DNA of 64,000 nucleotides from Streptomyces sp. DH5. Lineage in GTDB: Bacteria > Actinomycetota > Actinomycetes > Streptomycetales > Streptomycetaceae. The translations under genes and the position numbers were made by a program. This document shows, in pieces, positions 51,370 to 60,735 of the stretch (the stretch's first letter is position 1; every line of letters begins with the position of its first letter). The stretch lies in the NCBI RefSeq assembly GCF_020873915.1, contig NZ_JAHWGP010000033.1, positions 1 to 64,000 on the forward strand. The letters are read 5' to 3'. The notes below the pieces were generated by a model, which was not told the DNA's origin, did not search any database, and worked only from the letters and a program-made list of their open reading frames with translations.

Positions 51370-53048
51370 CCCTGCGCGTCGGGAACTTCTCCGGCTTCTA
51401 CGGCGACCGCTTCGACGCCCTCCGCGAGATGCTCACCGGCGGCGACGTCGACGTCCTCACCGGCGACTACCTCGCCGAGCTGACCATGCTCATCCTCGCC
51501 CGCGACCGGCTGAAGGACCCCACCGCCGGATACGCCCGCACCTTCCCGCGGCAACTGGAGGAGACCCTCGGGCTCGCCCGCGAGCGGGGCGTCCGGATCG
51601 TCACCAACGCGGGCGGGCTCAACCCGGCCGGGCTCGCCGACGCCGTACGGGCGCTCGCCGACCGGCTCGGCATCCCCGTACGGGTCGCCCACGTCGAGGG
51701 CGACGACCTCACCGCGCGCCACCCCGGCAGCCTCGCCGCCCACGCCTACCTCGGCGGCTTCGGCATCGCGGAGTGCCTGCGCGCGGGCGCCGACGTGGTC
51801 GTCACCGGGCGGGTCACCGACGCGGCCCTGGTGACCGGGCCCGCCGCCGCCCACTTCGGCTGGGGGCCGACGCAGTACGACCGGCTCGCGGGGGCCGTCG
51901 TCGCCGGGCACGTCCTGGAGTGCGGGACGCAGGCCACCGGCGGCAACTACGCCTTCTTCGGCGAGCGCGACCCCCGCGACCTGCGGCGGCCCGGATTCCC
52001 GCTCGCCGAGATCCACGCCGACGGCAGCAGCGTCGTCACCAAACACCCCGGCACCGGCGGCTTCGTCGACGTCGGCACGGTCACCGCGCAACTGCTCTAC
52101 GAGACCGGCGGCGCCCGCTACGCCGGTCCTGACGTCACCGCGCGGCTGGACACCGTGCGGCTGACCCAGGACGGACCCGACCGGGTGCGCGTCGAGGGGG
52201 TGCGCGGGGAGGCCCCGCCGCCCACGCTCAAGGTCGGCCGCAACCGGCTCGGCGGCTTCCGCAACGAGGTCGTCTTCGTGCTCACCGGGCTCGACATCGA
52301 GGCCAAGGCCGGCCTGGTGAGGAGGCAGATGGGCGACGCGCTCGCCAAGTCGCCGCCCGCCGACGTGCGCTGGGAACTGGCCCGCACCGACCGGGTCGAC
52401 GCCGGCACCGAGGAGACCGCCAGCGCGCTGCTGCGGCTCGTCGTGCGCGACCCCCGGCAGGAGGCGGTCGGACGGGTGCTGAGCGGGGCCGCCGTCGAAC
52501 TGGCCCTGGCGAGCTACCCCGGCTTCCACGTGGCGGCACCACCGGGGAAGGGCTCGCCCTACGGGGTCTTCGAGGACGCGTACGTCCCCCAGGGCGACGT
52601 CGACCACGTGGCCGTCCTCCACGACGGGCGCCGCATCACCGTGGACGCACCCCACGACACCGCCGCACTCGACGGCGTACCGGAACCGGCGCTCCCCGAA
52701 CCGCTGCCCGCCGGGCCCACGAGACGGGCACCCCTCGGCCTCCTCGCCGGCGCCCGCAGCGGCGACAAGGGCGGGAACGCCAACGTCGGCGTCTGGGCCC
52801 GCTCCGACGACGCCTGGCGGTGGCTCGCCCACGAGCTGACCGTCGAACGGCTGCGGGAGCTGATCCCCGAGACCGCCGGCCTGCCCGTCACCCGGCACGT
52901 CCTGCCCCGCCTGCGCGCCCTGAACTTCCTCGTCGAGGGCATCCTCGGCGAGGGCGTCGCCGCGCAGGCCCGTTTCGACCCGCAGGCCAAGGCACTCGGC
53001 GAATGGCTGCGGTCCCGGCACCTCGACATCCCGGAGGCCCTGCTGTGA
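51366..53048 (+). CDS. AtuA-like (DUF1446) protein
   Basis: 560 residues from GTG overlapping the preceding stop. The motif order is [80 protein letters not shown] and, in the C-terminal ~120 residues, [23 protein letters not shown]. That matches the acyclic-terpene utilisation protein AtuA, whose biochemical activity is uncertain even in Pseudomonas. The final segment is typical of fused AtuA-C domains. It is the second gene of the carboxylase operon. Confidence 0.88.
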   Translation: MTLRVGNFSGFYGDRFDALREMLTGGDVDVLTGDYLAELTMLILARDRLKDPTAGYARTFPRQLEETLGLARERGVRIVTNAGGLNPAGLADAVRALADRLGIPVRVAHVEGDDLTARHPGSLAAHAYLGGFGIAECLRAGADVVVTGRVTDAALVTGPAAAHFGWGPTQYDRLAGAVVAGHVLECGTQATGGNYAFFGERDPRDLRRPGFPLAEIHADGSSVVTKHPGTGGFVDVGTVTAQLLYETGGARYAGPDVTARLDTVRLTQDGPDRVRVEGVRGEAPPPTLKVGRNRLGGFRNEVVFVLTGLDIEAKAGLVRRQMGDALAKSPPADVRWELARTDRVDAGTEETASALLRLVVRDPRQEAVGRVLSGAAVELALASYPGFHVAAPPGKGSPYGVFEDAYVPQGDVDHVAVLHDGRRITVDAPHDTAALDGVPEPALPEPLPAGPTRRAPLGLLAGARSGDKGGNANVGVWARSDDAWRWLAHELTVERLRELIPETAGLPVTRHVLPRLRALNFLVEGILGEGVAAQARFDPQAKALGEWLRSRHLDIPEALL

Positions 53049-54643
53049 CGGTCCTCGCATCCGCGCTCGACACGGCCGACCCGGAGTACCGGGAACACCG
53101 TGACGCCATGCTCGCCAAGCTCGCCGCACTCGACGCCGAGCACGCCAAGGCCCTCGCGGGCGGCGGCGAGAAGTACGTCGAGCGGCACCGCGGGCGCGGC
53201 AAGCTCCTCGTCCGCGAACGCGTCGAACTGCTCCTCGACCCCGACACGCCCTTCCTGGAACTGTCCCCGCTCGCCGCCTGGGGCAGTGACTACACCGTCG
53301 GCGCCTCCCTCGTCACCGGCATCGGCGTCGTCGAGGGCGTGGAGTGCCTGATCACCGCCAACGACCCGACCGTGCGCGGCGGCGCCAGCAACCCGTGGAG
53401 CCTGCGCAAGGCCCTGCGCGCCAACGACATCGCGCTCGCCAACCGGCTGCCCGTGATCAGCCTCGTCGAGTCCGGCGGCGCCGACCTGCCCTCCCAGAAG
53501 GAGATCTTCATCCCGGGCGGCGCCATCTTCCGGGACCTCACCCGGCTCTCCGCCGCCGGCATCCCCACGATCGCCGTCGTCTTCGGCAACTCCACCGCCG
53601 GCGGCGCGTACGTCCCCGGCATGTCCGACCACACGATCATGGTCAAGGAACGGGCGAAGGTGTTCCTCGGCGGCCCGCCGCTGGTGAAGATGGCCACCGG
53701 GGAGGAGAGCGACGACGAGTCCCTCGGCGGCGCCGGGATGCACGCCCGCGTCTCCGGCCTCGCCGACCACTTCGCCGTCGACGAGCGGGACGCGGTCCGC
53801 CAGGCCCGCCGCGTCGTCGCCCGCCTCAACCACCGCAAGGCGCACGCCGATCCCGGACCCGCCGCACCACCCGAGTACGACGAGGACGAACTCCTCGGCA
53901 TCGTCCCGGGCGACCTGAAGATCCCCTTCGACCCGCGCGAGGTCATCGCGCGGATCGTCGACGCCTCCGACTTCGACGAGTTCAAACCCCTCTACGGCAC
54001 CAGCCTCACCACCGGCTGGGCCACCCTGCACGGCTATCCCGTCGGCATCCTCGCCAACGCCCGGGGGGTCCTGTTCAGCGAGGAGTCCCAGAAGGCCGCC
54101 CAGTTCATCCAGCTCGCCAACCAGCGCGACATCCCGCTGCTGTTCCTGCACAACACCACCGGCTACATGGTCGGCAGGGAATACGAACAGGGCGGCATCA
54201 TCAAGCACGGCGCCATGATGATCAACGCGGTCAGCAACTCCCGCGTCCCCCACCTGTCCGTCCTCATGGGCGCCTCCTACGGCGCCGGCCACTACGGCAT
54301 GTGCGGCCGCGCCTACGACCCGCGCTTCCTCTTCGCCTGGCCCAGCGCCAAGTCCGCCGTCATGGGCCCGCAACAGCTCGCCGGCGTCCTGTCCATCGTC
54401 GCCCGGCAGTCGGCGGTGGCGAAGGGACGGCCCTACGACGACGAGGCGGACGCGGCGCTGCGCGCCATGGTGGAGCAGCAGATCGAGTCCGAGTCACTGC
54501 CCGTGTTCCTGTCCGGGCGGCTGTACGACGACGGCGTCATCGACCCGCGCGACACCCGCACCGTCCTCGGCCTGTGCCTGTCGGCCATCCACACCGCCCC
54601 CTACGAGGGCGCGCGCGGTGGCTTCGGCGTCTTCCGGATGTGA
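53045..54643 (+). CDS. Acyl-CoA carboxylase beta subunit (carboxyltransferase)
   Basis: 532 residues; GTG overlaps the atuA-like stop. Two carboxyltransferase halves are visible: GGEKYVERHRGRGKLLVRERVELLLD with VESGGADLPSQKEIFIPGG and STAGGAYVPGMSDHTIMV in the first; IPLLFLHNTTGYMVGREYEQGGIIKHGAMMINAVSNSRVPH and GASYGAGHYGMCGRAYDPRF in the second. This is the methylcrotonyl-/geranyl-CoA carboxylase (MccB/LiuB/AtuC) style rather than acetyl/propionyl-CoA carboxylase beta. Works with the next gene. Confidence 0.93.
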   Translation: MTVLASALDTADPEYREHRDAMLAKLAALDAEHAKALAGGGEKYVERHRGRGKLLVRERVELLLDPDTPFLELSPLAAWGSDYTVGASLVTGIGVVEGVECLITANDPTVRGGASNPWSLRKALRANDIALANRLPVISLVESGGADLPSQKEIFIPGGAIFRDLTRLSAAGIPTIAVVFGNSTAGGAYVPGMSDHTIMVKERAKVFLGGPPLVKMATGEESDDESLGGAGMHARVSGLADHFAVDERDAVRQARRVVARLNHRKAHADPGPAAPPEYDEDELLGIVPGDLKIPFDPREVIARIVDASDFDEFKPLYGTSLTTGWATLHGYPVGILANARGVLFSEESQKAAQFIQLANQRDIPLLFLHNTTGYMVGREYEQGGIIKHGAMMINAVSNSRVPHLSVLMGASYGAGHYGMCGRAYDPRFLFAWPSAKSAVMGPQQLAGVLSIVARQSAVAKGRPYDDEADAALRAMVEQQIESESLPVFLSGRLYDDGVIDPRDTRTVLGLCLSAIHTAPYEGARGGFGVFRM

Positions 54644-54648
54644 GGGTC

Positions 54649-56493
54649 ATGATTACTTCCGTACTGGTGGCGAACCGGGGCGAGATCGCCTGCCGCATCG
54701 CCCGCACCTGCCGTGAGCTGGGCATCCGCACGGTCGCCGTGCACTCGGACGCCGACGGGAACGCCCTGCACGTCCGCGTCGCGGACACGGCGGTACGACT
54801 CCCGGGGGCGGCGCCCGCCGACACCTACCTGCGCGGCGACCTGATCGTGAAGGCCGCCCTCGCGGCCGGCGCGGACGCCGTGCACCCCGGCTACGGCTTC
54901 CTCTCCGAGAACGCCGGCTTCGCGCGGGCCGTCCAGGACGCCGGCCTGGTCTGGATCGGGCCGCCCCCGGAGGCGATCGAGGCGATGGCGTCCAAGACGC
55001 GCGCCAAGGACCTCATGGGCATCGAGCCCCTGCGCGAGGTCACCGAGGCCGACCTGCCGGTGCTGGTGAAGGCCGCGGCGGGCGGCGGCGGACGCGGCAT
55101 GCGCGTCGTACGGCGCCTCGCTGACCTGGAGGGCGAACTGGCCGCCGCCCGCGCGGAGGCCGCGAGCGCCTTCGGCGACGGGGAGGTGTTCACCGAGCCC
55201 TACGTGGAGGGCGGACGCCACGTCGAGGTGCAGGTCCTCGCCGACACCCACGGCACCGTGTGGGCGCTCGGCACCCGCGACTGCTCCCTCCAGCGCCGCC
55301 ACCAGAAGGTGATCGAGGAGGCCCCGGCCCCCGGGCTCCCGGCGCGGCTCACCGAGGAACTGCACGCCCTCGCCGTACGCGCCGCACGCGCCGTCTCCTA
55401 CGTCGGCGCCGGCACCGTGGAGTTCCTCGTCGCCGACGGCCGGGCGCACTTCCTGGAGATGAACACCCGCCTCCAGGTCGAACACCCGGTGACCGAAGCC
55501 GTGTTCGGCATCGACCTGGTCGCCGGGCAGATCAGGGTCGCCGAGGGCCACGCCCTGGACCCCGCCCCCCCGCCCGCGCGCGGACACGCCGTGGAGGCCC
55601 GCCTCTACGCCGAGGACCCGGCCCAGGGGTGGGCCCCGCAGACCGGCCGGCTGCACCGCCTCACCGTCCCCGACGGCGTGCGCCTGGACACCGGCTACAC
55701 CGACGGCGACGACATCGGCGTCCACTACGACCCCATGCTCGCCAAGGTCGTCGCCCACGCGCCCACCCGCGCCGAGGCGATCCGCACCCTGGCCTCCGCC
55801 CTCGACCGCGCCGAGATCCACGGCCCCGTCACCAACCGGGACCTCCTCGTCCGCTCCCTGCGCCACGAGGAGTTCACCGCGGTCCGGATGGACACCGGCT
55901 TCTACGACCGCCACCTGCCCGCCCTCACCGAACCCGCCCCCGACCCGCACGCCCCGCTCGCCGCGGCCCTCGCCGACGCCCACGGCCGCTCCCGCTTCGG
56001 CGGCTGGCGCAACCTCGCCTCGCAGCCGCAGGTCAAGCGGTACGCCATGGAGGGCGAGGAACACGAGGTCCGTTACCGGCACACACGCGAGGGCTTCGAG
56101 GCCGACGGTGTGGGGGTCGTGCACGCCGACGCGAGGCTGGTGATCCTGGACGTGGACGGCGTACGGCGCCGCTACGAGGTCAGCCGCTACGGCGACCGCG
56201 TGTACGTGGGCGCCACCGCGCTCACCGCCCTGCCCCGCTTCCCCGACCCCACCGCCGAGCACGCCCCCGGTTCCCTGCTGGCCCCCATGCCGGGCACGGT
56301 CGTCCGCATCGCGGAGGGCCTGACCGAGGGAGCCGCGGTGGAGGCCGGACAGCCGCTCCTCTGGCTGGAGGCCATGAAGATGCAGCACAGGATCACGGCC
56401 CCGGTCACGGGAGTCGTCAGTGCCCTGCACGCAACTCCCGGCCGGCAGGTAGAGGTCGGCACCCTCCTGGCGGTCGTAGAAGCAACCCCTTAA
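54649..56493 (+). CDS. Acyl-CoA carboxylase alpha subunit (biotin carboxylase + BCCP)
   Basis: 614 residues, five bases after the carboxyltransferase stop. Biotin carboxylase: VLVANRGEIACRIARTCRELGI, VHPGYGFLSENAGFARA, KAAAGGGGRGMRVV (ATP grasp), EMNTRLQVEHPVTE and MLAKVVAHAPTRAEAI. The C-terminal biotinyl domain carries EAMKM (biotin Lys) near 585. Between SKTRAKDLM and LPVLVKAAAGG the chain is only ~14 residues and lacks the usual AAGVP segment, an apparent small in-frame deletion. The catalytic residues otherwise look complete. Confidence 0.92.
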   Translation: MITSVLVANRGEIACRIARTCRELGIRTVAVHSDADGNALHVRVADTAVRLPGAAPADTYLRGDLIVKAALAAGADAVHPGYGFLSENAGFARAVQDAGLVWIGPPPEAIEAMASKTRAKDLMGIEPLREVTEADLPVLVKAAAGGGGRGMRVVRRLADLEGELAAARAEAASAFGDGEVFTEPYVEGGRHVEVQVLADTHGTVWALGTRDCSLQRRHQKVIEEAPAPGLPARLTEELHALAVRAARAVSYVGAGTVEFLVADGRAHFLEMNTRLQVEHPVTEAVFGIDLVAGQIRVAEGHALDPAPPPARGHAVEARLYAEDPAQGWAPQTGRLHRLTVPDGVRLDTGYTDGDDIGVHYDPMLAKVVAHAPTRAEAIRTLASALDRAEIHGPVTNRDLLVRSLRHEEFTAVRMDTGFYDRHLPALTEPAPDPHAPLAAALADAHGRSRFGGWRNLASQPQVKRYAMEGEEHEVRYRHTREGFEADGVGVVHADARLVILDVDGVRRRYEVSRYGDRVYVGATALTALPRFPDPTAEHAPGSLLAPMPGTVVRIAEGLTEGAAVEAGQPLLWLEAMKMQHRITAPVTGVVSALHATPGRQVEVGTLLAVVEATP

Positions 56494-56572
56494 GGACGCG
56501 AGGAACCACGCCTTTCAACGGCGCGAGGAACCACGTCCCTCAGGGGCGCGGGGAACTGCGCGAGAAACCACG
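56494..56572. repeat. Streptomyces intergenic repeats (GGCGCGAGGAACC type)
   Basis: Three tandem-like copies of a GGNCGCGAGGAACCACG-related sequence begin at about 56494, 56520 and 56543, the last in the form GGGGCGCGGGGAACTGCGCG. This motif is a common dispersed intergenic repeat in streptomycetes. It splits the operon between the carboxylase and dehydrogenase genes, 131 bases in all. Confidence 0.7.
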
Positions 56573-56624
56573 AAGCACCCGCACTCTCGCGACAACCCGA
56601 AGCACCTCCCCCTTAGGAGCGCTC

Positions 56625-57764
56625 ATGCCGGTGATCGAATCAGAAGAACACAAGGCTCTCCGCGAAGCGGTCGCCGCGTTCGCGAGCAACCACCCCCGCA
56701 CTACCTCCCGCACCGACAACCGCCCGTTCTGGCAGGAAGCCGCCAAGCTCGGCTACATCGGCGTCAACCTGCCGGAGGCATACGGCGGTGGCGGCGGCGG
56801 CATCACCGAACTGTCCCTCGTCTCGGAGGAAATGGGCGCCGCCGGCAACCCCCTGCTGATGATGATCGTCTCCCCGGCGATCTGCGGCACCGTCATCTCC
56901 CGCTTCGGCACCGAGGCACAGAAGCGGGAGTGGCTGCCCGCCCTGGCCGACGGCAGCCGCCTGATGGCCTTCGGAATCACCGAACCCGACGCCGGATCCA
57001 ACAGCCACCGCATCACCACGACGGCACGCCGGGACGGCGCCGACTGGCTCCTCACCGGCCGCAAGGTGTTCGTCTCCGGGGTCGACATCGCCGACGCCAC
57101 CCTCATCGTGGGCCGCACCGAGGACGCCTGCACGGGGAAACTCAAACCCTGCCTGTTCATCGTCCCGCGCGATGCCGAGGGCTTCCAGCGGCGCCCCATC
57201 GACATGGAACTCCACTCCGTGGAGAAGCAGTTCGAGCTGGTCCTCGACGACGTGCGGCTGCCCGCCGACGCGCTCGTCGGTGACGAGGACGCCGGACTGC
57301 TCCAGCTCTTCGCCGGCCTGAACCCCGAACGCATCATGACCGCCGCCTTCGCGATCGGCATGGGCCGCTACGCGCTCGGCCGCGCCGTCGAGTACGCGCG
57401 TGAGCGCACCGTCTGGAAGGCCCCCATCGGCTCCCACCAGGCGATCGCCCACCCCCTCGCCCAGGCGCACATCGAACTCGAACTCGCCCGCCTGATGATG
57501 CAGAAGGCCGCCCACCTCTACGACGCCGGTGACGACATCGGCGCCGGCGAGGCCGCCAACATGGCCAAGTACGCGGCCGGGGAGGCCTGCGTGAAGGCCG
57601 TCGACCAGGCCGTGCACACCCTCGGCGGGAACGGCCTCACCCGCGAGTACGGGCTCGCCTCGCTGATAACGGCCGCGCGCGTGTCTCGTATCGCCCCGGT
57701 CAGCCGGGAGATGATTCTCAACTACGTCTCCCACCAGACCCTGGGCCTGCCCAAGTCGTACTAA
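56625..57764 (+). CDS. Acyl-CoA dehydrogenase family protein
   Basis: 379 residues, with TTAGGAGCG before the ATG. N-terminal helices, then FAD/substrate motifs (GYIGVNLPEAYGGGGGGI, MAFGITEPDAGSN, HSVEKQFELVLDDVRLPADAL), then the C-terminal helical domain (QAVHTLGGNGLTREYGLASLITAARVSRIAPVSREMIL). At the normal catalytic base position the family EGT motif reads PVS (RIAPVSRE), so the base must be elsewhere or the activity differs. Isovaleryl- and some other dehydrogenases have the base at another position. Expected to introduce a double bond in the operon's acyl-CoA. Confidence 0.88.
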   Translation: MPVIESEEHKALREAVAAFASNHPRTTSRTDNRPFWQEAAKLGYIGVNLPEAYGGGGGGITELSLVSEEMGAAGNPLLMMIVSPAICGTVISRFGTEAQKREWLPALADGSRLMAFGITEPDAGSNSHRITTTARRDGADWLLTGRKVFVSGVDIADATLIVGRTEDACTGKLKPCLFIVPRDAEGFQRRPIDMELHSVEKQFELVLDDVRLPADALVGDEDAGLLQLFAGLNPERIMTAAFAIGMGRYALGRAVEYARERTVWKAPIGSHQAIAHPLAQAHIELELARLMMQKAAHLYDAGDDIGAGEAANMAKYAAGEACVKAVDQAVHTLGGNGLTREYGLASLITAARVSRIAPVSREMILNYVSHQTLGLPKSY

Positions 57765-57818
57765 GGGGTGTCCGACACCCCCAGGCCCGGCAGCCTCACC
57801 GGCCGTCTTGGAGGAACC

Positions 57819-59399
57819 ATGTTCCGAAGCGAGTACGCAGACGTCCCCCCGGTCGACCTCCCCATCCACGACGCGGTGCTCGCCCGGGCCGCCGAGTTCG
57901 GGGACACCCCGGCACTGATCGACGGCACCGACGGCACCACCCTCACCTACGAACAGGTCGACCGCTTCCACCGGCGGGTCGCCGCCGGACTGGCCGAGGC
58001 GGGCGTGCGCAAGGGCGACGTGCTCGCCCTGCACAGCCCCAACACCATCGCCTTCCCCACCGCCTTCTACGCGGCCACCCGCGCGGGCGCCTCCGTCACC
58101 ACCGTCCACCCCCTGGCCACCGCCGAGGAGTTCGCCAAGCAGCTGACGGACTGCGCGGCCCGCTGGATCGTCACCGTCTCCCCGCTGCTGGAGACCGCGC
58201 GCAGGGCGGCCGAACTCGCGGGCGGGGTGGAGGAGATCTTCGTCTGCGACAGCGCGCCCGGACACCGCTCCCTGATCGACATGCTGGCCTCCACGGCCCC
58301 CGAACCGGTCGTCGACATCGACCCGGCCGAGGACGTCGCCGCGCTGCCGTACTCCTCCGGCACCACCGGCGTCCCCAAGGGCGTCATGCTCACCCACCGG
58401 CAGATCGCCACCAACCTCGCCCAGCTCCAGCCGTCCATCACGGCCGGCCCCGGCGACCGCATCCTCGCCGTGCTGCCCTTCTTCCACATCTACGGCCTGA
58501 CCGCCCTGATGAACGCCCCCCTGCGGCAGGGCGCCACCGTCGTCGTCCTCCCCCGCTTCGACCTGGAGACGTTCCTCGCGGCCATCCAGAACCACCGCAT
58601 CACCGGCCTGTACGTCGCCCCGCCCATCGTGCTGGCCCTCGCCAAACACCCCCTGATCGCCGAGTACGACCTGTCCTCCCTCAAGCACGTCGTCAGCGCC
58701 GCCGCGCCCCTGGACGCGAGCCTCGCCGCCGCCTGCTCGCAGCGGCTCGGACTGCCGCCCGTCGGCCAGGCGTACGGCATGACGGAACTGTCGCCGGGCA
58801 CCCACGTCGTCCCGCTGGACGCCATGGACGACGCGCCGCCCGGCACCGTCGGCAAGCTGCTCGCCGGCACCGAGATGCGGATCGTCTCCCTCGACGACCC
58901 CGGCAAGGACCTCGGGCCCGGCGAGTCCGGCGAGATCCTCATCCGCGGCCCCCAGGTGATGAAGGGCTACCTCGGCCGGCCCGACGCCACCGCCGCGATG
59001 ATCGACCAGGACGGCTGGCTGCACACCGGGGACGTCGGCCACGTCGACCGGGACGGCTGGCTCTTCGTCGTCGACCGGGTGAAGGAACTCATCAAGTACA
59101 AGGGCTTCCAGGTCGCCCCCGCCGAGCTCGAAGCCCTGCTCCTCGCCCACCCCGGCATCGCCGACGCGGCCGTCGTCGGCGTCTACGACGAGGACGGCAA
59201 CGAGGTCCCGCACGCCTTCGTCGTCCGCCGCCCCACCGCCCCCGGCCTCACCGACGGCGAGGTCATGACGCACGTCGCCGAACGCGTCGCCCCGTACAAA
59301 CGCGTCCGCGCCGTCACCTTCGTCGACGGCGTGCCGCGCGCCGCCTCCGGAAAGATCCTGCGCCGCGAGCTCCGCACGGCGCACGAGGAGCCCTCGTGA
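57819..59399 (+). CDS. AMP-dependent acyl/aryl-CoA ligase (4-coumarate-CoA ligase family)
   Basis: 526 residues; GGAGG lies ahead of ATG 57819. Motifs: A3 PYSSGTTGVPKGVMLTH, A5 YGMTELSPG, A7-A8 TGDVGHVDRDGWLFVVDRVKELIKYKGFQVAPAELE and A10 ASGKILRRELR with catalytic Lys. The family activates aromatic or medium-chain acids to CoA thioesters with ATP. Gene overlaps the next by GTGA. It probably starts the pathway of this operon. Confidence 0.9.
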   Translation: MFRSEYADVPPVDLPIHDAVLARAAEFGDTPALIDGTDGTTLTYEQVDRFHRRVAAGLAEAGVRKGDVLALHSPNTIAFPTAFYAATRAGASVTTVHPLATAEEFAKQLTDCAARWIVTVSPLLETARRAAELAGGVEEIFVCDSAPGHRSLIDMLASTAPEPVVDIDPAEDVAALPYSSGTTGVPKGVMLTHRQIATNLAQLQPSITAGPGDRILAVLPFFHIYGLTALMNAPLRQGATVVVLPRFDLETFLAAIQNHRITGLYVAPPIVLALAKHPLIAEYDLSSLKHVVSAAAPLDASLAAACSQRLGLPPVGQAYGMTELSPGTHVVPLDAMDDAPPGTVGKLLAGTEMRIVSLDDPGKDLGPGESGEILIRGPQVMKGYLGRPDATAAMIDQDGWLHTGDVGHVDRDGWLFVVDRVKELIKYKGFQVAPAELEALLLAHPGIADAAVVGVYDEDGNEVPHAFVVRRPTAPGLTDGEVMTHVAERVAPYKRVRAVTFVDGVPRAASGKILRRELRTAHEEPS

Positions 59400-60130
59400 C
59401 CCTGATCGGCCGCACCCGTGCCCGGGGCGTCGAAACGCTCACCCTCGACGCCCCGCAACGCCGCAACGCCCTGTCCGCCGCCCTCGTCGGCGAACTCGCC
59501 GGCGCGCTCGCCGACGCCGGCCGGGACACCGGCGTCCGCGCCGTGGTCCTCACCCACACCGGCACCACCTTCAGCGCGGGCGCCGACCTGCGCGACCCGC
59601 CCGCCCCCGACGCGCTGGTGGGTCTGCTGCGGCAGATCGTCGAGCTGCCCCGACCCGTCGTCGCCCGCGTCACCGGCCACGTCCGCGCGGGCGGGCTCGG
59701 ACTCCTCGGCGCCTGCGACATCGCCGTCGCCTCCCACGCGGCGACGTTCGCCTTCACCGAGGTCCGCATCGGGGTCGCCCCGGCCGTGATCTCCCTGCCG
59801 CTGCTGCCCCGCACCGACCCGCGCGTCCTCGCCCGCCACTGCCTCACCGGGGAACGCCTCGACACCGGCGAAGCGGCCCGCGCCGGCCTGATCACGGCGG
59901 CCGGCGAGGACGTGGACGAGGTGCTCGCCCCGATCCTCGACGGACTGCGCCGGTCCGCCCCCGAAGCCCTGGCCGAGACGAAACGGCTGCTCACGGCTAG
60001 GGTGCTGGAGACCTTCGACCGGGACGCGGCCGCCCTGACCGCGCTCTCGGCACGCCTCTTCGCCTCCGCCCACGCGCGCGAGGGGATGACGGCCTTCCTC
60101 GAACGACGGGATCCGGAATGGGTGGTGTGA
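59396..60130 (+). CDS. Enoyl-CoA hydratase/isomerase family protein
   Basis: 244 residues, GTG overlapping the ligase stop. Crotonase fold: LTLDAPQRRNALSAALVGELAGAL, oxyanion/substrate loop TFSAGADLRDPPAPD and CDIAVASHAATFAFTEVRIGVAP. The C-terminal helix RDAAALTALSARLFASAHAREGMTAFLERRDP is normal. It would hydrate the enoyl-CoA made by the dehydrogenase. The TetR gene overlaps its end. Confidence 0.88.
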   Translation: MTLIGRTRARGVETLTLDAPQRRNALSAALVGELAGALADAGRDTGVRAVVLTHTGTTFSAGADLRDPPAPDALVGLLRQIVELPRPVVARVTGHVRAGGLGLLGACDIAVASHAATFAFTEVRIGVAPAVISLPLLPRTDPRVLARHCLTGERLDTGEAARAGLITAAGEDVDEVLAPILDGLRRSAPEALAETKRLLTARVLETFDRDAAALTALSARLFASAHAREGMTAFLERRDPEWVV

Positions 60131-60732
60131 GCACGACCGACCGTGCGGAACGATTCCCCAAGCAGGACCGCAGCCGGGCCACCCGGCAGCGGCTCCTGGA
60201 AGCCGCCGTGGCCTGCCTCGCCGAACACGGCTGGGCGGGCTCCACGGTCACCGTCGTCGCCGAACGCGCCGGCGTCTCCCGGGGAGCCGCCCAGCACCAC
60301 TTCCCCACCCGCGAGGACCTGTTCACGGCCGCCGTCGAGTACGTCGCCGAGGAACGCTCCACCGCGCTGCGCGCCCTCTTCCCGGAGGGCGCCGCCGCCG
60401 GCGACCGCCGGGCGGTCGTCGAGGCACTGGTCGGCCTCTACACCGGGCCCGTCTTCCGCGCGGCGCTCCACCTCTGGGTCGCCGCCTCCAACGAGGAACA
60501 GCTGCGCCCGCGCGTGACCGAACTGGAACTGCGGGTCGGCCGCGAGTCGCACCGCATCGCCGTCGAACTCCTCCACGCCGACGAGTCCCGCCCCGGCGTC
60601 CGCGAAACCGTCCAGGGCCTCCTCGACATGGCCCGCGGCCTGGGCCTGGCCACCCTCCTCACCGACGACACCGCCCGCCGCGCACGCGTGGTGGCCCAGT
60701 GGGCGGCCCTGCTGGACGAGGCGCTGGGCTGA
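60118..60732 (+). CDS. TetR/AcrR-family regulator at the end of the operon
   Basis: 204 residues from ATG 60118 (GTG 60127 is a possible alternative). HTH region: FPKQDRSRATRQRLLEAAVACLAEHGWAGSTVTVVAERAGVSRGAAQHHFPTREDLF. It overlaps the hydratase gene, so it is co-transcribed, unlike typical divergent TetR. It probably regulates this operon in response to its acyl-CoA intermediate; the operator could not be recognised. Confidence 0.88.
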   Translation: MGGVSTTDRAERFPKQDRSRATRQRLLEAAVACLAEHGWAGSTVTVVAERAGVSRGAAQHHFPTREDLFTAAVEYVAEERSTALRALFPEGAAAGDRRAVVEALVGLYTGPVFRAALHLWVAASNEEQLRPRVTELELRVGRESHRIAVELLHADESRPGVRETVQGLLDMARGLGLATLLTDDTARRARVVAQWAALLDEALG

Positions 60733-60735
60733 CCC

